A program made the position numbers and the translations under genes. The notes beneath the pieces were generated by a model. It made no database searches and was not told the DNA's origin. It was given only the letters and a program-made list of their open reading frames with translations. Source: an uncultured Bacteroidota bacterium (GTDB lineage: Bacteria; Bacteroidota; Bacteroidia; Flavobacteriales; Flavobacteriaceae). Taken from it: a stretch of 64,000 nt of DNA. Positions 25,008 to 36,151 of this stretch are shown one piece after another. Numbering within the stretch: position 1 is the first letter of the stretch; each line of letters opens with the position of its first letter. The stretch covers positions 1 through 64,000 of the forward strand of contig CACCAP010000007.1 in assembly GCA_902544085.1 (NCBI GenBank), read 5' to 3'.

Positions 25008-26920
25008 GCATATTTTTTGGTTTTTTTTTCAATGTAATCCTAGGTCAAAATCCTATTGAGTGGATAACAAATACTGAAAAAATAAATGATAGTACGTACA
25101 ATCTAACCACAACCGCTAAAATTGAAAACAATTGGAGACTGTATTCTCAGTTCAATGAAGAGGGTGGGGCAATTTTAACCGAGTTTATTTTTTCAGATTC
25201 TTTGATTATAAAAAATTATTCCAAAGTTACTGAACCTGAGCCCATTACAAAGTTTGATCCAGTCTTTAATTTAGACCAATCGTACTTCGTTAATCAAGTT
25301 ACCTTTAATCAAAGGATTGTGTTAAATGATAATGACGTTGATTTTGTAAATCAAACTGTATATTATCAGGTTTGTGATGATAGGGTGTGTATTTTTCAAG
25401 AACAAGACTTAATGTTTAACCTCAGTGGGGTTTCCAATCTAAACAAAACAGTTTTTGATTATAACTCTGTTAAAAGTGAATTAGTTATTAATTTCAACAA
25501 TAAGGAACTAATTTCATCAGGTCAAGATATTTCTTCAAGTTATATTTCCAATAATTACCTAAACTTATTTATTCTTGGTTTTTTGGGTGGGGTTTTGGCT
25601 CTACTAACACCCTGTGTTTTTCCTATGATTCCATTGACTGTTTCTTTTTTCTCGTCCAAGGGAAGTTCAGGAAAATTTCTAAGCGTAATGTATGGTTTGT
25701 TTATTGTTTTTATTTACCTGAGTTTAAGTTTGCCTTTCTACTTTATTGAAAACATTAACCCTCAAATTTTTAATCAGATCTCCACAAGTCCTATATTGAA
25801 TTTCTTATTCTTTTTGGTTTTCATATTGTTTGCATTGTCCTTATTTGGTTTGTTTGAAATAACATTACCAAATTCATGGACAAACAAAATAGATAATGCA
25901 TCAAATATTTCATCTGGAATGATTTCCACATTCTTTATGGCATTAACACTATGCTTAGTTTCATTCTCTTGTACTGGACCAATCTTGGGTTCGCTTTTGG
26001 TTGGTAGTATTACATCACAATCTGGTGCTTTAGATTTAACATTTGGAATGCTTGGTTTCGGCGTTTCTCTCGCATTACCTTTTACGTTTCTTGCTATTTC
26101 ACCTAATTCATTAAAAGTTTTACCTAAATCAGGAATATGGTTAAGTAGAGTTAAAGTAATTTTGGGATTTATTGAATTAGCATTAGCATTTAAGTTTTTG
26201 TCTAATGCTGATTTAATTCTTGAACTTGGTCTACTTAAAAGAGAAGTCTTTATCATTATTTGGATTTTAATTTCACTTTCATGTTTAATTTATTTAATCA
26301 ATTCATTAAGATTTAAAAGATCTCTAATCTTATACTTATTAATTGCTTTTTTTAGTTATTCAACCATAAATTTATCTTTAGGTGTTAAAGAAAAAAGTAG
26401 TTATAAGCTAGCTTTGCTGAGTGGTCTCCTTCCACCTACATTTTATACAGTTTATGAAAACAATAATGGATGTCCACTTGGTTTAAATTGTTTCAAAGAT
26501 TTTGAAAAAGGCTTATTAGAATCTAGATACACAAACAAACCAATGCTCATTGATTTTACTGGATGGGCTTGTGCGAATTGTAGAAGGGTGGAAGAAAATA
26601 CCTGGTCAAAAAATGATATTTACAATATGATTAATGATGAGTTTATTTTGATCTCACTTTATGTTGATGACAGATCAAAATTGTTAAATAATAAGAATAT
26701 AAATCTCACAGACAAAAACGGAAATGTTAAAATAATTGAAAATGAAGGTGAAAAATGGTCAGCTTTCCAAACATTAAATTTTAATATTAATTCTCAACCA
26801 TATTATGTTTTAGTATCACCGTCACTTGATATTTTAAATTCACCAATTCAATACACTGATACCCAGACATACAGAGATTGGCTCAAGGAAGGTTTAGACA
26901 ATTTTAAAGATAACAATTAA
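24986..26920 (+). CDS. dsbD: DsbD-family thiol:disulfide interchange protein
   Basis: 644 residues with an N-terminal signal peptide and a periplasmic DsbD-alpha-like domain (Cys pair in VCDDRVC, about residues 128-134). A central domain has eight membrane segments with the redox Cys in TPCVFPMIP and SFSCTGPILGSL. The C-terminal thioredoxin-like domain has a GWACANCRR active site at about residue 526. It passes electrons from cytoplasmic thioredoxin across the inner membrane to reduce periplasmic disulfides, for example in cytochrome c maturation. The GTG/ATG choice is clear because the ATG at 24986 opens the signal peptide. It ends 7 bases before the convergent nitroreductase gene. Confidence 0.92.
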   Translation: MSKNFYLSIFFGFFFNVILGQNPIEWITNTEKINDSTYNLTTTAKIENNWRLYSQFNEEGGAILTEFIFSDSLIIKNYSKVTEPEPITKFDPVFNLDQSYFVNQVTFNQRIVLNDNDVDFVNQTVYYQVCDDRVCIFQEQDLMFNLSGVSNLNKTVFDYNSVKSELVINFNNKELISSGQDISSSYISNNYLNLFILGFLGGVLALLTPCVFPMIPLTVSFFSSKGSSGKFLSVMYGLFIVFIYLSLSLPFYFIENINPQIFNQISTSPILNFLFFLVFILFALSLFGLFEITLPNSWTNKIDNASNISSGMISTFFMALTLCLVSFSCTGPILGSLLVGSITSQSGALDLTFGMLGFGVSLALPFTFLAISPNSLKVLPKSGIWLSRVKVILGFIELALAFKFLSNADLILELGLLKREVFIIIWILISLSCLIYLINSLRFKRSLILYLLIAFFSYSTINLSLGVKEKSSYKLALLSGLLPPTFYTVYENNNGCPLGLNCFKDFEKGLLESRYTNKPMLIDFTGWACANCRRVEENTWSKNDIYNMINDEFILISLYVDDRSKLLNNKNINLTDKNGNVKIIENEGEKWSAFQTLNFNINSQPYYVLVSPSLDILNSPIQYTDTQTYRDWLKEGLDNFKDNN

Positions 26921-26927
26921 TCAGACC

Positions 26928-27650
26928 TTACTTTTTAAAGTATATTTCATCAAATGGTACTCTAATTTGATCACCATATATTCCTTTTTCATCTCTAATA
27001 CCACAACTAATTATCATATTAATTTCAGCGGACCTCGGAAGTGATAGAGTCTTTTTAACTATGAGTGAATCAAAACCTTCCATTGGACAGGTGTCATACC
27101 CATTTGATCTCATACTCAACATAAAATTTTGAGCAGCTAAAGCACTACTTTTATGAGCAACGACTCTCATGTCAGATTTTGTTACTTGTCTGTAAATTGG
27201 TCTGAACAAACCAATAATCAAAGCATTAAAATATCTAAAAAGACCTATAATTCCATAGAATTCTCTGTAAACTGTTGGTATTAAATACTTGTAGTATTTA
27301 ATTGCAATACTTCTGTTTTTGAGATGTTTATCATTTAACTTTAACTTTCTTGCCTTTATTTTACTTAAGTTGAACAACCTTCTTTTATTCCACAAGTCTT
27401 TTCTTGTAACAACAACTACAAATTGACTTGCAGTACGAGCTGCAGGTTGATTAAAACAGGCATAAGATATTTTTTTCATTAATTTTTTTGAGGTTACATG
27501 ATAAAACTCCCACAACTGAAGATTGCTACTGTTTGGGGCTAAGGACGCGTGTAAAATACAATCCTTAACCACATCATCATTTATGTTGATAGCTTTAAAC
27601 TTTCGGACAGACCTTCTACTCCTAACGATCTTATCAAATTCTTTTTTCAC
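26928..27650 (-). CDS. Nitroreductase-family flavoprotein
   Basis: 240 residues with a GTG start at 27650. The N-terminal VRSRRSVRKFKA and the LAPNSSNLQLWEF segment are the FMN-binding signatures of the nitroreductase family, and CGIRDEKGIYGDQIRVPFDEI closes the fold. The middle (about residues 105-160) is longer and more hydrophobic than in NfsB. The reaction is likely NAD(P)H-dependent reduction of an unknown substrate. Its start overlaps the stop of the aldehyde dehydrogenase by one base (TAGTG), so the two are translated together. Confidence 0.82.
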   Translation of the reverse strand: MKKEFDKIVRSRRSVRKFKAININDDVVKDCILHASLAPNSSNLQLWEFYHVTSKKLMKKISYACFNQPAARTASQFVVVVTRKDLWNKRRLFNLSKIKARKLKLNDKHLKNRSIAIKYYKYLIPTVYREFYGIIGLFRYFNALIIGLFRPIYRQVTKSDMRVVAHKSSALAAQNFMLSMRSNGYDTCPMEGFDSLIVKKTLSLPRSAEINMIISCGIRDEKGIYGDQIRVPFDEIYFKK

Positions 27651-29047
27651 TAAATTGAAATGTATTTAATTAGTTTTTTAGTTAACTTAAAAATTATAGA
27701 ATTTTCACTCAATTTATATTTAAATTTTAGATCAAAAATATTAGACTTTATTATGTATGGTTTGAAATGACTGAAAGTTTTGAATGTTTCGTATCCGTGA
27801 TATTTTCCCATTCCTGAGTTACCAATTCCTCCGAAGGGAAGGTTTTTATTTACAATTTGTCCAATCGTATCATTAATCGCACCACCTCCAAATGAATAAT
27901 TATTGATTAATTTTTCACCAAATTTTTTATTATTTGTAAATACATAAAATGCCAATGGATTTTTTGATCTTTGCAGAATATTATCAAGTTCATCATTAGA
28001 TCTATATGTCATTATCGGAAGTATAGGTCCAAATATCTCATCATCTAAAATTTTATCTTGAGCTGAAGATACCTCAACAATAGTTGGTTCAAAATACTTA
28101 GTACTTTTTTCAAATTTTCCCCCATGAATGATTTTGCTATTATTGAGAAGTTTTGAAAGTCTATCTACATGATGTTCGCTTATAATATTTGAATAAAAAG
28201 GACTGTTTTTTGGATCATTACCATAGATTGATTTGATATTCTTTACCAAGAAATTGATAAATAATTCTTTAATATCTTCATGTATCGCTAAAAAATTTGG
28301 AGCAATACATGTCTGACCACAGTTTAAAAATTTTCCAAAAACTATTCTTTTTGATGCAATTTCAATTGAGACATTTTTATCAATGATGCATGGGTTTTTT
28401 CCACCGAGTTCAAGTGTAACAGGTGTTAGTGTTTTCGCTGCTTCCAGCGCAACAATTTTTCCAATCTCTGTACTTCCAGTAAAAAAAATATAATCCCATT
28501 TTAGGTTTAGTAAGTATTTTCCAATTTCGGGTCCTCCGTTAATAACATCTACATGACCTCTTTCAAATGATTCATTAATTATTTTTTCTAGAATCTTAGA
28601 CGTGTTAGGCGAATGTTCAGAAGGCTTTAAAACAACTGTATTTCCTGCGGATACAGCACCAATGATTGGAGATATTGATAGTTGAAATGGATAATTCCAA
28701 GGGGAAATATTCAATGTAACTCCGTACGGAGTCGGTAGAATAAAATCTGAGGAGAAAAAATTTAATAATGATGAAGAAACACGTTTTCTTTTTGTCCATT
28801 TCTTGGTGTTTCCAATAAAATAATTTAATTCGTTATATATAATTGCAATTTCAGACATGTAAGATTCTGCGTAACTTTTACCCAGATCCATCTCCAAAGC
28901 AATTATTATTTTTTCTTCATTTTTTGAAATAACACTCTTTAATTTCTTTAAAGACTTGATTCTTTCTTTTGGATTAATCGTTTTCTTCGATTCAAAAAAT
29001 TTCCTTTGAATATTAAAAATATTTTGACAAATCTTATTTTTAGTCAT
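27650..29047 (-). CDS. Class 3-type (fatty) aldehyde dehydrogenase
   Basis: 465 residues, short for ALDH and typical of class 3 and fatty-aldehyde dehydrogenases. The catalytic Cys247 is in FLNCGQTCIAPNF, the base Glu in TLELGGKNP, and SPWNYPFQLSISPIIGA marks the cofactor cleft. The C-terminus (SIIFKLTKKLIKYISI) is hydrophobic and basic and may lie along a membrane. It oxidises medium- to long-chain or aromatic aldehydes with NAD(P). It pairs with the nitroreductase gene. It is divergent from the ilv operon. Confidence 0.88.
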   Translation of the reverse strand: MTKNKICQNIFNIQRKFFESKKTINPKERIKSLKKLKSVISKNEEKIIIALEMDLGKSYAESYMSEIAIIYNELNYFIGNTKKWTKRKRVSSSLLNFFSSDFILPTPYGVTLNISPWNYPFQLSISPIIGAVSAGNTVVLKPSEHSPNTSKILEKIINESFERGHVDVINGGPEIGKYLLNLKWDYIFFTGSTEIGKIVALEAAKTLTPVTLELGGKNPCIIDKNVSIEIASKRIVFGKFLNCGQTCIAPNFLAIHEDIKELFINFLVKNIKSIYGNDPKNSPFYSNIISEHHVDRLSKLLNNSKIIHGGKFEKSTKYFEPTIVEVSSAQDKILDDEIFGPILPIMTYRSNDELDNILQRSKNPLAFYVFTNNKKFGEKLINNYSFGGGAINDTIGQIVNKNLPFGGIGNSGMGKYHGYETFKTFSHFKPYIIKSNIFDLKFKYKLSENSIIFKLTKKLIKYISI

Positions 29048-29121
29048 TATATTAAATTAATTAATCAATATAATAAGATAATTCCTACTTTTAATATGAT
29101 AAATACTATATTTACTACATG

Positions 29122-29146
29122 CTCCATTTATATGGAGTTTTTTTTT
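29122..29146 (+). promoter_or_regulatory. Hairpin plus U-tract in the ilvD leader, possible attenuator
   Basis: CTCCAT and ATGGAG form a 6-pair stem with a TTAT loop, followed by nine T residues, 5 bases before the ilvD ATG. No gene on the plus strand lies upstream that needs a terminator, because the neighbour is divergent. It may therefore be an attenuator or a translation-control hairpin for the branched-chain operon. A short frame from the ATG at 29096 runs through it but is only weakly rich in Ile/Thr codons. Confidence 0.5.
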
Positions 29147-29151
29147 AGAAA

Positions 29152-30822
29152 ATGGAACTTAACAAGTACAGTAAAGTAATTACAAAAAAGGGCTCTCAAC
29201 CTGCGGCACAAGCTATGCTTCATGCTATCGGATTGAAAAAAGAAGATTTTGATAAACCATTTGTAGGTATCGCCAGCACAGGCTATGAGGGAAATCCATG
29301 TAATATGCATCTCAATGATTTATCATATCAAATAAAAAATGAAATAGATAAAACGAAAGCTGTTCCATTAATTTTCAACACTATTGGTATTAGTGATGGC
29401 ATTTCAATGGGAACCTCGGGAATGAAGTATTCACTTCCCTCAAGAGAAATAATTGCAGACTCAATTGAATCCGTTGTCAATGGTATGTCATATGACTCTT
29501 TAATTACAGTTGTAGGTTGTGATAAAAATATGCCTGGTGCCTTGATGGCTATGATTAGGCTAAATAGACCTTCAATTTTGGTTTATGGAGGCACAATATC
29601 ACCTGGTTGTTATAATGGTAAAAAATTGGATGTAGTATCTGCCTTTGAGGCTTGGGGAGAAAAAGTGTCAGGAAAAATATCAGATGTAGATTATGAAAAT
29701 ATAATAAGTAATGCCTGTCCAGGTCCTGGAGCTTGTGGAGGAATGTATACTGCTAATACCATGTCATCTGCAATTGAGGCTATGGGAATGTCACTGCCAT
29801 ATAACTCATCAAATCCAGCAGTTAGTAAGGATAAATCAAATGAAAAGATGATAATTGCAAGCTCAATCTTAAATTTAATTAGAAACGATATAAAACCCAG
29901 TGATATAATTACTAAAAAGTCAATTGAGAATGCTGTAAGATTAATTACTGTTTTGGGAGGGTCAACAAATGCCGTATTACATATTTTAGCAATCTGCAAA
30001 ACAGCAAATATTGACTTTGGAATTGATGATTTTCAAAAAATATCAAACGAAACACCATTTCTTGGAAACTTAAAGCCAAGCGGAAAATATCTTATGGAAG
30101 ATTTACATAATATTGGAGGTGTACCAGCTGTTTTAAAGTTCATGTTGGATAATAATATGTTAAATGGAGATTGTTTAACAGTAACTGGAAAAACAATAGC
30201 TCAAAATCTAAAGGATGTTGCAAATTTTGACTCAAACCAAGATATCATAATGCCCTTAGAAAAACCAATAAAAGAATCAGGTCATATCAGGATTTTATAC
30301 GGAAATATTGCTTCTCACGGATCAGTTGCAAAAATCACTGGAAAAGAAGGTTTTGTTTTTGAAGGTGTAGCAAGGGTTTTTGATTGTGAAGATGATGCAA
30401 ATGATGCAATATCAACTGGAAAAATAAAAAAAGGAGATGTTATAGTTATAAGATATGAGGGGCCAAAAGGTGGTCCAGGTATGCCAGAAATGTTAAAACC
30501 AACATCAGCTATAATGGGTGCTGGTCTTGGAAATGATGTCGCATTAATTACTGACGGAAGGTTTTCAGGGGGTACTCATGGATTTGTTGTTGGACATATT
30601 TCACCAGAGGCTGCTGAGGGAGGTATAATTGCATTTATAAAGGACGGTGACATTATTGTTATTGACGCGATAAAAAATGAAATTAATGTCAAATTACAGA
30701 AAAATGAACTTGAAAAAAGAAAAAAAGAGTGGATAAAACCTGAATTAAAATATAAATCCGGTATTTTGTATAAATACTCTAAACTTGTATCAAGTTCATC
30801 TAAAGGATGTATTACTGATTAA
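29152..30822 (+). CDS. ilvD: Dihydroxy-acid dehydratase
   Basis: 556 residues, full length for IlvD/Edd family dehydratases. Cluster ligands are visible as the Cys of [10 protein letters not shown] and the Cys in [34 protein letters not shown] and the C-terminal [21 protein letters not shown] are IlvD rather than Edd signatures. It dehydrates dihydroxyisovalerate and dihydroxymethylvalerate to the 2-oxoacids of valine and isoleucine. It is the first gene of ilvD-ilvB-ilvN-ilvC, with a one-base gap to ilvB. Confidence 0.95.
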   Translation: MELNKYSKVITKKGSQPAAQAMLHAIGLKKEDFDKPFVGIASTGYEGNPCNMHLNDLSYQIKNEIDKTKAVPLIFNTIGISDGISMGTSGMKYSLPSREIIADSIESVVNGMSYDSLITVVGCDKNMPGALMAMIRLNRPSILVYGGTISPGCYNGKKLDVVSAFEAWGEKVSGKISDVDYENIISNACPGPGACGGMYTANTMSSAIEAMGMSLPYNSSNPAVSKDKSNEKMIIASSILNLIRNDIKPSDIITKKSIENAVRLITVLGGSTNAVLHILAICKTANIDFGIDDFQKISNETPFLGNLKPSGKYLMEDLHNIGGVPAVLKFMLDNNMLNGDCLTVTGKTIAQNLKDVANFDSNQDIIMPLEKPIKESGHIRILYGNIASHGSVAKITGKEGFVFEGVARVFDCEDDANDAISTGKIKKGDVIVIRYEGPKGGPGMPEMLKPTSAIMGAGLGNDVALITDGRFSGGTHGFVVGHISPEAAEGGIIAFIKDGDIIVIDAIKNEINVKLQKNELEKRKKEWIKPELKYKSGILYKYSKLVSSSSKGCITD

Positions 30823-30823
30823 T

Positions 30824-32515
30824 ATGAAAAAAATCTCAGGTGCAGAAGCAATTATTAGATGTTTAATATCCGAAGATGTTGACGTTTTATTTGGTTATCC
30901 TGGGGGTGCAATAATGCCCGTATATGACGAACTTTATAAATTTCAAAGCGATATAAATCATATTCTTGTTAGACATGAACAAGGTGCAACACATGCAGCT
31001 CAGGGTTATGCTAGGTCCTCTGGAAAGGTTGGTGTTGCCATAGCAACATCTGGACCGGGTGCAACAAACTTAGTTACTGGAATTGCAGATGCTCAAATTG
31101 ACTCAACTCCAATGGTATGTATAACAGGACAAGTTGCATCTTATTTACTCGGTTCTGATGCATTTCAAGAAACTGATATCATTGGTATATCAACGCCTGT
31201 TACAAAATGGAACTACCAGATTACAAAAGCATCTGAAATTAGTGAGATTTTATCAAAAGCGTTCTTTATAGCTAGAACGGGAAGACCCGGACCCGTTTTG
31301 ATAGATATTACTAAAGATGCACAATTTGAGATGATTGAAAGTTTTGAGTATAAAAAATGTGAAAATATTCGCAGTTACTCACCAATACCTACTATTGATA
31401 AATCTATAATTTCTGATGCTGGAAAATTAATTAATGAGTCAAAAAAACCTCTAATTGTTTGGGGTCAAGGTGTAATACTTGGAAATGCAGAGTCTGAATT
31501 TAAAGATTTTGTTGAAAAAACTGGAATACCTGCAGCATGGACAATTCTTGGAGTCTCGGCAATTTCTACGAATCATAAACTTAATGTTGGAATGGTTGGT
31601 ATGCATGGAAATTATGGTCCAAATGTTCTAACCAACGATTGCGATCTATTGATTGCAATAGGGATGAGATTTGATGATAGAGTCACTGGGGATTTAAAAT
31701 CATATGCAAAACAAGCTCAAATTATTCATTTTGAAATTGACCCTGCAGAGGTTGATAAAAATGTTAAAGTTGACATTGCTGTTGTTGGGGATGTAAAGCA
31801 GACACTTAAGGAAATTTTACCACATGTAAATAAAAGTAGCCATAATTCATGGGTACGTAAGTTCAGAGAATTAAACAAAATTGAATTTGATAAGGTTATT
31901 GATAAAGAATATAATAAGCAAAGCGGAGGTTTAAGTATGGCAGAAGTTATTAAGTCAATCAATGAAAATACCGATGGTAATTCTATTCTAGTGACAGATG
32001 TTGGCCAACACCAAATGATTGCATGTAGATACATGAACTTTAATAAATCTAAATCTAACATAACTTCTGGTGGACTAGGCACAATGGGGTTTGCACTTCC
32101 TGCAGCACTTGGTGCAAAAATTGGAGATCCCGGAAGAGAGGTTATTGCTGTTATTGGTGATGGAGGATTTCAAATGACCATTCAAGAACTTGGAACGATT
32201 TTTCAAACCTCATCATCTGTAAAAATTGTTATTTTAAATAATGAATACCTTGGAATGGTGAGACAATGGCAACAATTATTTTTTGACAAGAGGTATGCAT
32301 CAACGGAAATGACTAATCCTGATTTTGTAACTATATCCAAAGGATATTTTATTGAATCAAAACGAGTGTCACACAGAAAAGAACTTAATTCATCAATAAA
32401 GCAAATGTTATATCATGATGGACCTTATCTATTGGAAGTGTGTGTTGAAAAAGAAGAGAATGTTTTTCCAATGATACCTTCAGGCTCATCAGTATCCGAT
32501 ATTAGACTAGAATAA
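30824..32515 (+). CDS. ilvB: Acetolactate synthase, large (catalytic) subunit
   Basis: 563 residues from the ATG at 30824, one base past the ilvD stop codon; an ATG 39 bases upstream lies inside ilvD and adds residues foreign to the family. The thiamine-diphosphate catalytic Glu is in VRHEQGATHAAQGYAR, the FAD/quinone-like region is MHGNYGPNV, and the diphosphate/Mg motif is VIGDGGFQMTIQELGT with a later NNEYLGMVRQWQ. It condenses pyruvate with pyruvate or 2-oxobutyrate. It pairs with the regulatory subunit that starts directly at the next base after the stop codon. Confidence 0.95.
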   Translation: MKKISGAEAIIRCLISEDVDVLFGYPGGAIMPVYDELYKFQSDINHILVRHEQGATHAAQGYARSSGKVGVAIATSGPGATNLVTGIADAQIDSTPMVCITGQVASYLLGSDAFQETDIIGISTPVTKWNYQITKASEISEILSKAFFIARTGRPGPVLIDITKDAQFEMIESFEYKKCENIRSYSPIPTIDKSIISDAGKLINESKKPLIVWGQGVILGNAESEFKDFVEKTGIPAAWTILGVSAISTNHKLNVGMVGMHGNYGPNVLTNDCDLLIAIGMRFDDRVTGDLKSYAKQAQIIHFEIDPAEVDKNVKVDIAVVGDVKQTLKEILPHVNKSSHNSWVRKFRELNKIEFDKVIDKEYNKQSGGLSMAEVIKSINENTDGNSILVTDVGQHQMIACRYMNFNKSKSNITSGGLGTMGFALPAALGAKIGDPGREVIAVIGDGGFQMTIQELGTIFQTSSSVKIVILNNEYLGMVRQWQQLFFDKRYASTEMTNPDFVTISKGYFIESKRVSHRKELNSSIKQMLYHDGPYLLEVCVEKEENVFPMIPSGSSVSDIRLE

Positions 32516-33034
32516 ATGAAAAAAACAACATACACAATCTCCATCTATACTGAAAATAATGTAGGATTGCTTAATAGAGTCTCGGCTATTTTTTTGAAAA
32601 GACATATTAATATTGTAAGTATAACATCATCAGAGTCTGAAATCCCTGATATTTTTAGATTTGTAATTGTCGTAAATGTTAGTAAAGAACAAGTTATAAA
32701 AGTTGTTAAGCAAATAGAAAAACAAATTGAAGTTATTTCAGTATTTTACCACACAGATAAGCAAACTATATTTTTGGAAACAGCACTATATAAAGTAAAA
32801 TCAAGTTCATTATTTGAGGAAAAGCAAATTCAAAATATGATAAAAGATAGCAGAGCAAATATTGTAACTGTAAAACCTGATTATTTTGTAATCGAAAAAA
32901 CAGGCTGGAGAGTAGAAACAGAAGATTTATATCAAAAATTAAAGCCCTACGGATTGTTACAATTTGTGAGATCAGGAAGAATTTCAGTAAGTAAGAAATC
33001 TATGGATATTAGTAGAATTTTAAACAGTAAATAG
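32516..33034 (+). CDS. ilvN: Acetolactate synthase, small (regulatory) subunit
   Basis: 172 residues with an N-terminal ACT domain ([24 protein letters not shown], about residues 4-75) and the C-terminal AHAS small-subunit domain (about 80-165). It gives valine feedback control and full activity to IlvB. The ATG follows the ilvB stop codon with no gap. In Bacteroidota this protein is usually about 170-180 residues, as here. Confidence 0.92.
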   Translation: MKKTTYTISIYTENNVGLLNRVSAIFLKRHINIVSITSSESEIPDIFRFVIVVNVSKEQVIKVVKQIEKQIEVISVFYHTDKQTIFLETALYKVKSSSLFEEKQIQNMIKDSRANIVTVKPDYFVIEKTGWRVETEDLYQKLKPYGLLQFVRSGRISVSKKSMDISRILNSK

Positions 33035-33036
33035 TA

Positions 33037-34500
33037 ATGAATAATTATTATAATAATTTAAGTGAATTAGAAAAAAAGGAGCAATTAGCAAAATGTAGAT
33101 TTATGAAAGAGATGGAATTTTCTGATGGTGTAAATGCTTTACTCTATAAAAAGATTGTAATTATTGGATGTGGTGCTCAGGGCTTAAACCAAGGTTTAAA
33201 TATGAGAGATTCAGGACTTGATATTTCTTTTGCCTTAAGACAATCCTCTATTAAAAATCAATCCATTTCATACAAGAATGCAATTAAAAATAATTTTATT
33301 GTTGACACGTATGAGAAACTTATTCCTGATGCAGACCTTGTTATAAATTTGACCCCTGATAAAAATCATACTCAAGTTGTCAAATCAGCTATGCCTTTAA
33401 TGAAAAGAAATTCAATTTTGTCTTATTCTCATGGTTTTAATATTGTTGAAGAGGGGATTACTATAAGAAAAGATATAACTGTAATAATGGTTGCACCTAA
33501 ATGTCCTGGAACAGAGGTTAGAGAGGAATTTATGAGAGGCTTTGGTGTTCCAACATTGATAGCTGTTCACCCTGAAAATGATCCACAACGTATTGGTTTG
33601 GATATAGCTAAAGCATATGCAGTTGCAACAGGTGGTCACAAAGCTGGTGTTTTAGAATCATCATTTGTTGCTGAGGTAAAATCTGACCTGATGGGTGAGC
33701 AAACCATTTTATGTGGTGTACTACAGTCTGGCTCAATTTTGATTTATAACAAAATGATTGAATTAGGATACAAATCTGATTTTAGTGTCAAGTTAATTCA
33801 AAATGGTTGGGAAACAATAACTGAGGAACTTAAGCACAATGGTATCACTGGGATGATGAATAGATTAGATGATTCATCTAGACATGTTGCTCACAAACTT
33901 TCAGAAAAACTTAAAAAAATAATGACTCCATTATTTAATAAACATATGTCAAACATACTTGATGGGAGTTTTTCAGATGATATGATGAATGATTGGGAAA
34001 ATAATGACATCAAGCTTTTGAATTGGAGAGAAGAAACAGGTAAAACAAAATTTGAATTAAATACCGCTGGTACAATGAATATTTCAAATCAGGAATATTT
34101 TGACAAAGGAATTCTAATGATTTCTTTTGTTAAATCTGGTGTTGAATTAGCATTTGAGACAATGGTTAAAAATGGTATAATTGATGAATCAGCATATTAC
34201 GAATCATTACATGAACTTCCTTTAATTGCAAACCTTGTGTCAAGAAAGAAGCTATACGAAATGAATAGAATTATCTCAGATACTGCTGAATATGGTTGTT
34301 ATTTATTTAACAATTCATGTATTCCTTTATTAACAGAATTTATGAGAGAAATTGAAAATATTCATATTGGATCAAAAAACTCAGCTCCATTTGATAAAAA
34401 AGAATTAGATCTATATGACAGATCTACAAAGAACCATCCAATCGAAAAAATTGGTAAAATACTACGTAATAACATGAAAAACATGAAAAAACTTGCTTAG
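33037..34500 (+). CDS. ilvC: Ketol-acid reductoisomerase, class II (long form)
   Basis: 487 residues, the long class II type with a duplicated C-terminal helical domain. The Rossmann motif [19 protein letters not shown], the [26 protein letters not shown] block and the metal-binding [13 protein letters not shown] are all present. It isomerises and reduces acetolactate or acetohydroxybutyrate with NADPH and Mg2+. It ends the ilv operon. The leuABCD and ilvE genes are not in the window. A gap of 61 bases to gapN holds no clear terminator. Confidence 0.95.
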   Translation: MNNYYNNLSELEKKEQLAKCRFMKEMEFSDGVNALLYKKIVIIGCGAQGLNQGLNMRDSGLDISFALRQSSIKNQSISYKNAIKNNFIVDTYEKLIPDADLVINLTPDKNHTQVVKSAMPLMKRNSILSYSHGFNIVEEGITIRKDITVIMVAPKCPGTEVREEFMRGFGVPTLIAVHPENDPQRIGLDIAKAYAVATGGHKAGVLESSFVAEVKSDLMGEQTILCGVLQSGSILIYNKMIELGYKSDFSVKLIQNGWETITEELKHNGITGMMNRLDDSSRHVAHKLSEKLKKIMTPLFNKHMSNILDGSFSDDMMNDWENNDIKLLNWREETGKTKFELNTAGTMNISNQEYFDKGILMISFVKSGVELAFETMVKNGIIDESAYYESLHELPLIANLVSRKKLYEMNRIISDTAEYGCYLFNNSCIPLLTEFMREIENIHIGSKNSAPFDKKELDLYDRSTKNHPIEKIGKILRNNMKNMKKLA

Positions 34501-34561
34501 TATTAGTAAATTATATCAAATAACTGGCATTATTATTGATCCCTAAAACAAAACAACTAAA

Positions 34562-36145
34562 ATGGCAAATTCTGTACCTAAAGAGTTCGATATCAAAGAA
34601 CCAATCAATCACAAGACATATCTAATAGATGGTATAATTAGTGATTGGAAAGGTGATTACAGCGAAGTACACTCAACAATACTTTCAGACAAAAAAAATA
34701 TCCCACATAAATTAATTGGTTATACTCCAAAAATGGATGAAAATTATGCCTTAAAAGCTTTAGATGCCGCTGACAATGCATATAAAAATGGTACAGGTAA
34801 ATGGCCTACAATGAAAGTTTATGAAAGAATTAATTGTATGCAAAAATTTGTTGATTTAATGAAACTTCAAAGAGATGAGGTTGTTAAATTACTAATGTGG
34901 GAGATTGGAAAAAATTTAAATGATTCCCAAAAAGAGTTTGATAGAACTGTTGATTACATCAATGAAACAATTAAAGAGTATAAAAAAATAGATAGAGATG
35001 GAGCAATATTTCAGAATAATTCTGGTGTAAGAGCTCTAATAAGAAGAGGTCCTCTTGGTGTTGTATTATGTCTTGGTCCATATAATTATCCACTTAATGA
35101 AACTTTTGCACTTCTTATTCCTGCTATCATAATGGGAAATACAGCAATATTTAAACCTGCAAAACATGGTGTATTATTAATTGCACCACTGTTAGATGCC
35201 TTTCAACAATCATTCCCGCCAGGAGTTGTAAATATTGTTTTTGGAAGAGGAAGAGAAATAGCTTCTCCAATAATGAAAACAGGAAAGATAAATGTGCTTG
35301 CCCTGATAGGACACAGTAGCTCTGCTATATCCCTACAAGATTTACATCCACAAAAAAATAGATTAAGATTGGTTTTAGGTTTAGAGGCTAAAAATCCTGC
35401 TATTATATTAGACGATGCTGATTTAGACTTATCAATAAATGAGTGTATAAATGGCGCCTTATCATTTAATGGTCAAAGATGTACTGCAATTAAAATTATC
35501 TATGTTCATGAAAAAATAAAAGAAAAATTTTTAAATGAATTTTGTAAAAAAATAGATGATTTAAAAATGGGCTTACCTTGGGAAAACACATTGTTAACCC
35601 CTTTACCGGAGCCTCATAAACCTAAATATATTATTGATTTGATTGAAGATGCTAAGAAAAAAGGAGCGAAAGTTCTAAACAAAAGGGGAGGAGAGGTGAC
35701 TAATAATTTTGTTTTTCCTGCTGTTTTATACCCCGCTAATGAAGAAATGAGAGTTTATAAAGAAGAACAATTTGGTCCAGTTATCCCTGTTATATCATTT
35801 GAAAAAATTGATGTTCCTATTTCTTTTATGGCAGGTTCGAATTATGGTCAACAGGTCAGTTTATTCGGGAAATCTGAAAAAAAATTGGGTCCATTGATTG
35901 ACTCAATGGTAAACTTGGTTTGTAGGGTTAATCTTAATAGTTCCTGTCAAAGGGGACCAGATGTGTTCCCTTTCACTGGCAGAAAAGACTCTGCTGTTGC
36001 AACTTTAAGTGTTCATGATGCGTTAAGATCTTTTTCAATTAGAACCTTTGTAGCCTCAAAAGATAATGAAATTAATAAAGAGATTCTTAGAAAATTAATT
36101 GACAATAAGGAATCAAATTTTGTAAGAACGGATTATTATTTATAA
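34562..36145 (+). CDS. gapN: NADP-dependent non-phosphorylating glyceraldehyde-3-phosphate dehydrogenase (GapN-type ALDH)
   Basis: 527 residues of the aldehyde dehydrogenase superfamily. The catalytic Cys307 is in [38 protein letters not shown] and [17 protein letters not shown] are features of GapN-like enzymes of plants and Bacteroidota. In place of ELGGK the base region reads LGLEAKNP, which I recall as normal in this subfamily. It oxidises glyceraldehyde-3-phosphate directly to 3-phosphoglycerate, producing NADPH. This fits the glyceraldehyde-3-phosphate made by the aldolase at the left end. Its 3' end is 6 bases from dnaN. Confidence 0.82.
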   Translation: MANSVPKEFDIKEPINHKTYLIDGIISDWKGDYSEVHSTILSDKKNIPHKLIGYTPKMDENYALKALDAADNAYKNGTGKWPTMKVYERINCMQKFVDLMKLQRDEVVKLLMWEIGKNLNDSQKEFDRTVDYINETIKEYKKIDRDGAIFQNNSGVRALIRRGPLGVVLCLGPYNYPLNETFALLIPAIIMGNTAIFKPAKHGVLLIAPLLDAFQQSFPPGVVNIVFGRGREIASPIMKTGKINVLALIGHSSSAISLQDLHPQKNRLRLVLGLEAKNPAIILDDADLDLSINECINGALSFNGQRCTAIKIIYVHEKIKEKFLNEFCKKIDDLKMGLPWENTLLTPLPEPHKPKYIIDLIEDAKKKGAKVLNKRGGEVTNNFVFPAVLYPANEEMRVYKEEQFGPVIPVISFEKIDVPISFMAGSNYGQQVSLFGKSEKKLGPLIDSMVNLVCRVNLNSSCQRGPDVFPFTGRKDSAVATLSVHDALRSFSIRTFVASKDNEINKEILRKLIDNKESNFVRTDYYL

Positions 36146-36151
36146 CAAGTT

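Noticed and set aside
29096..29179. Leader peptide for ilv attenuation
   Set aside because: The frame has only three Ile and few other branched-chain codons before the hairpin, and its ATG lies about where transcription would start, so it is not annotated as a gene.
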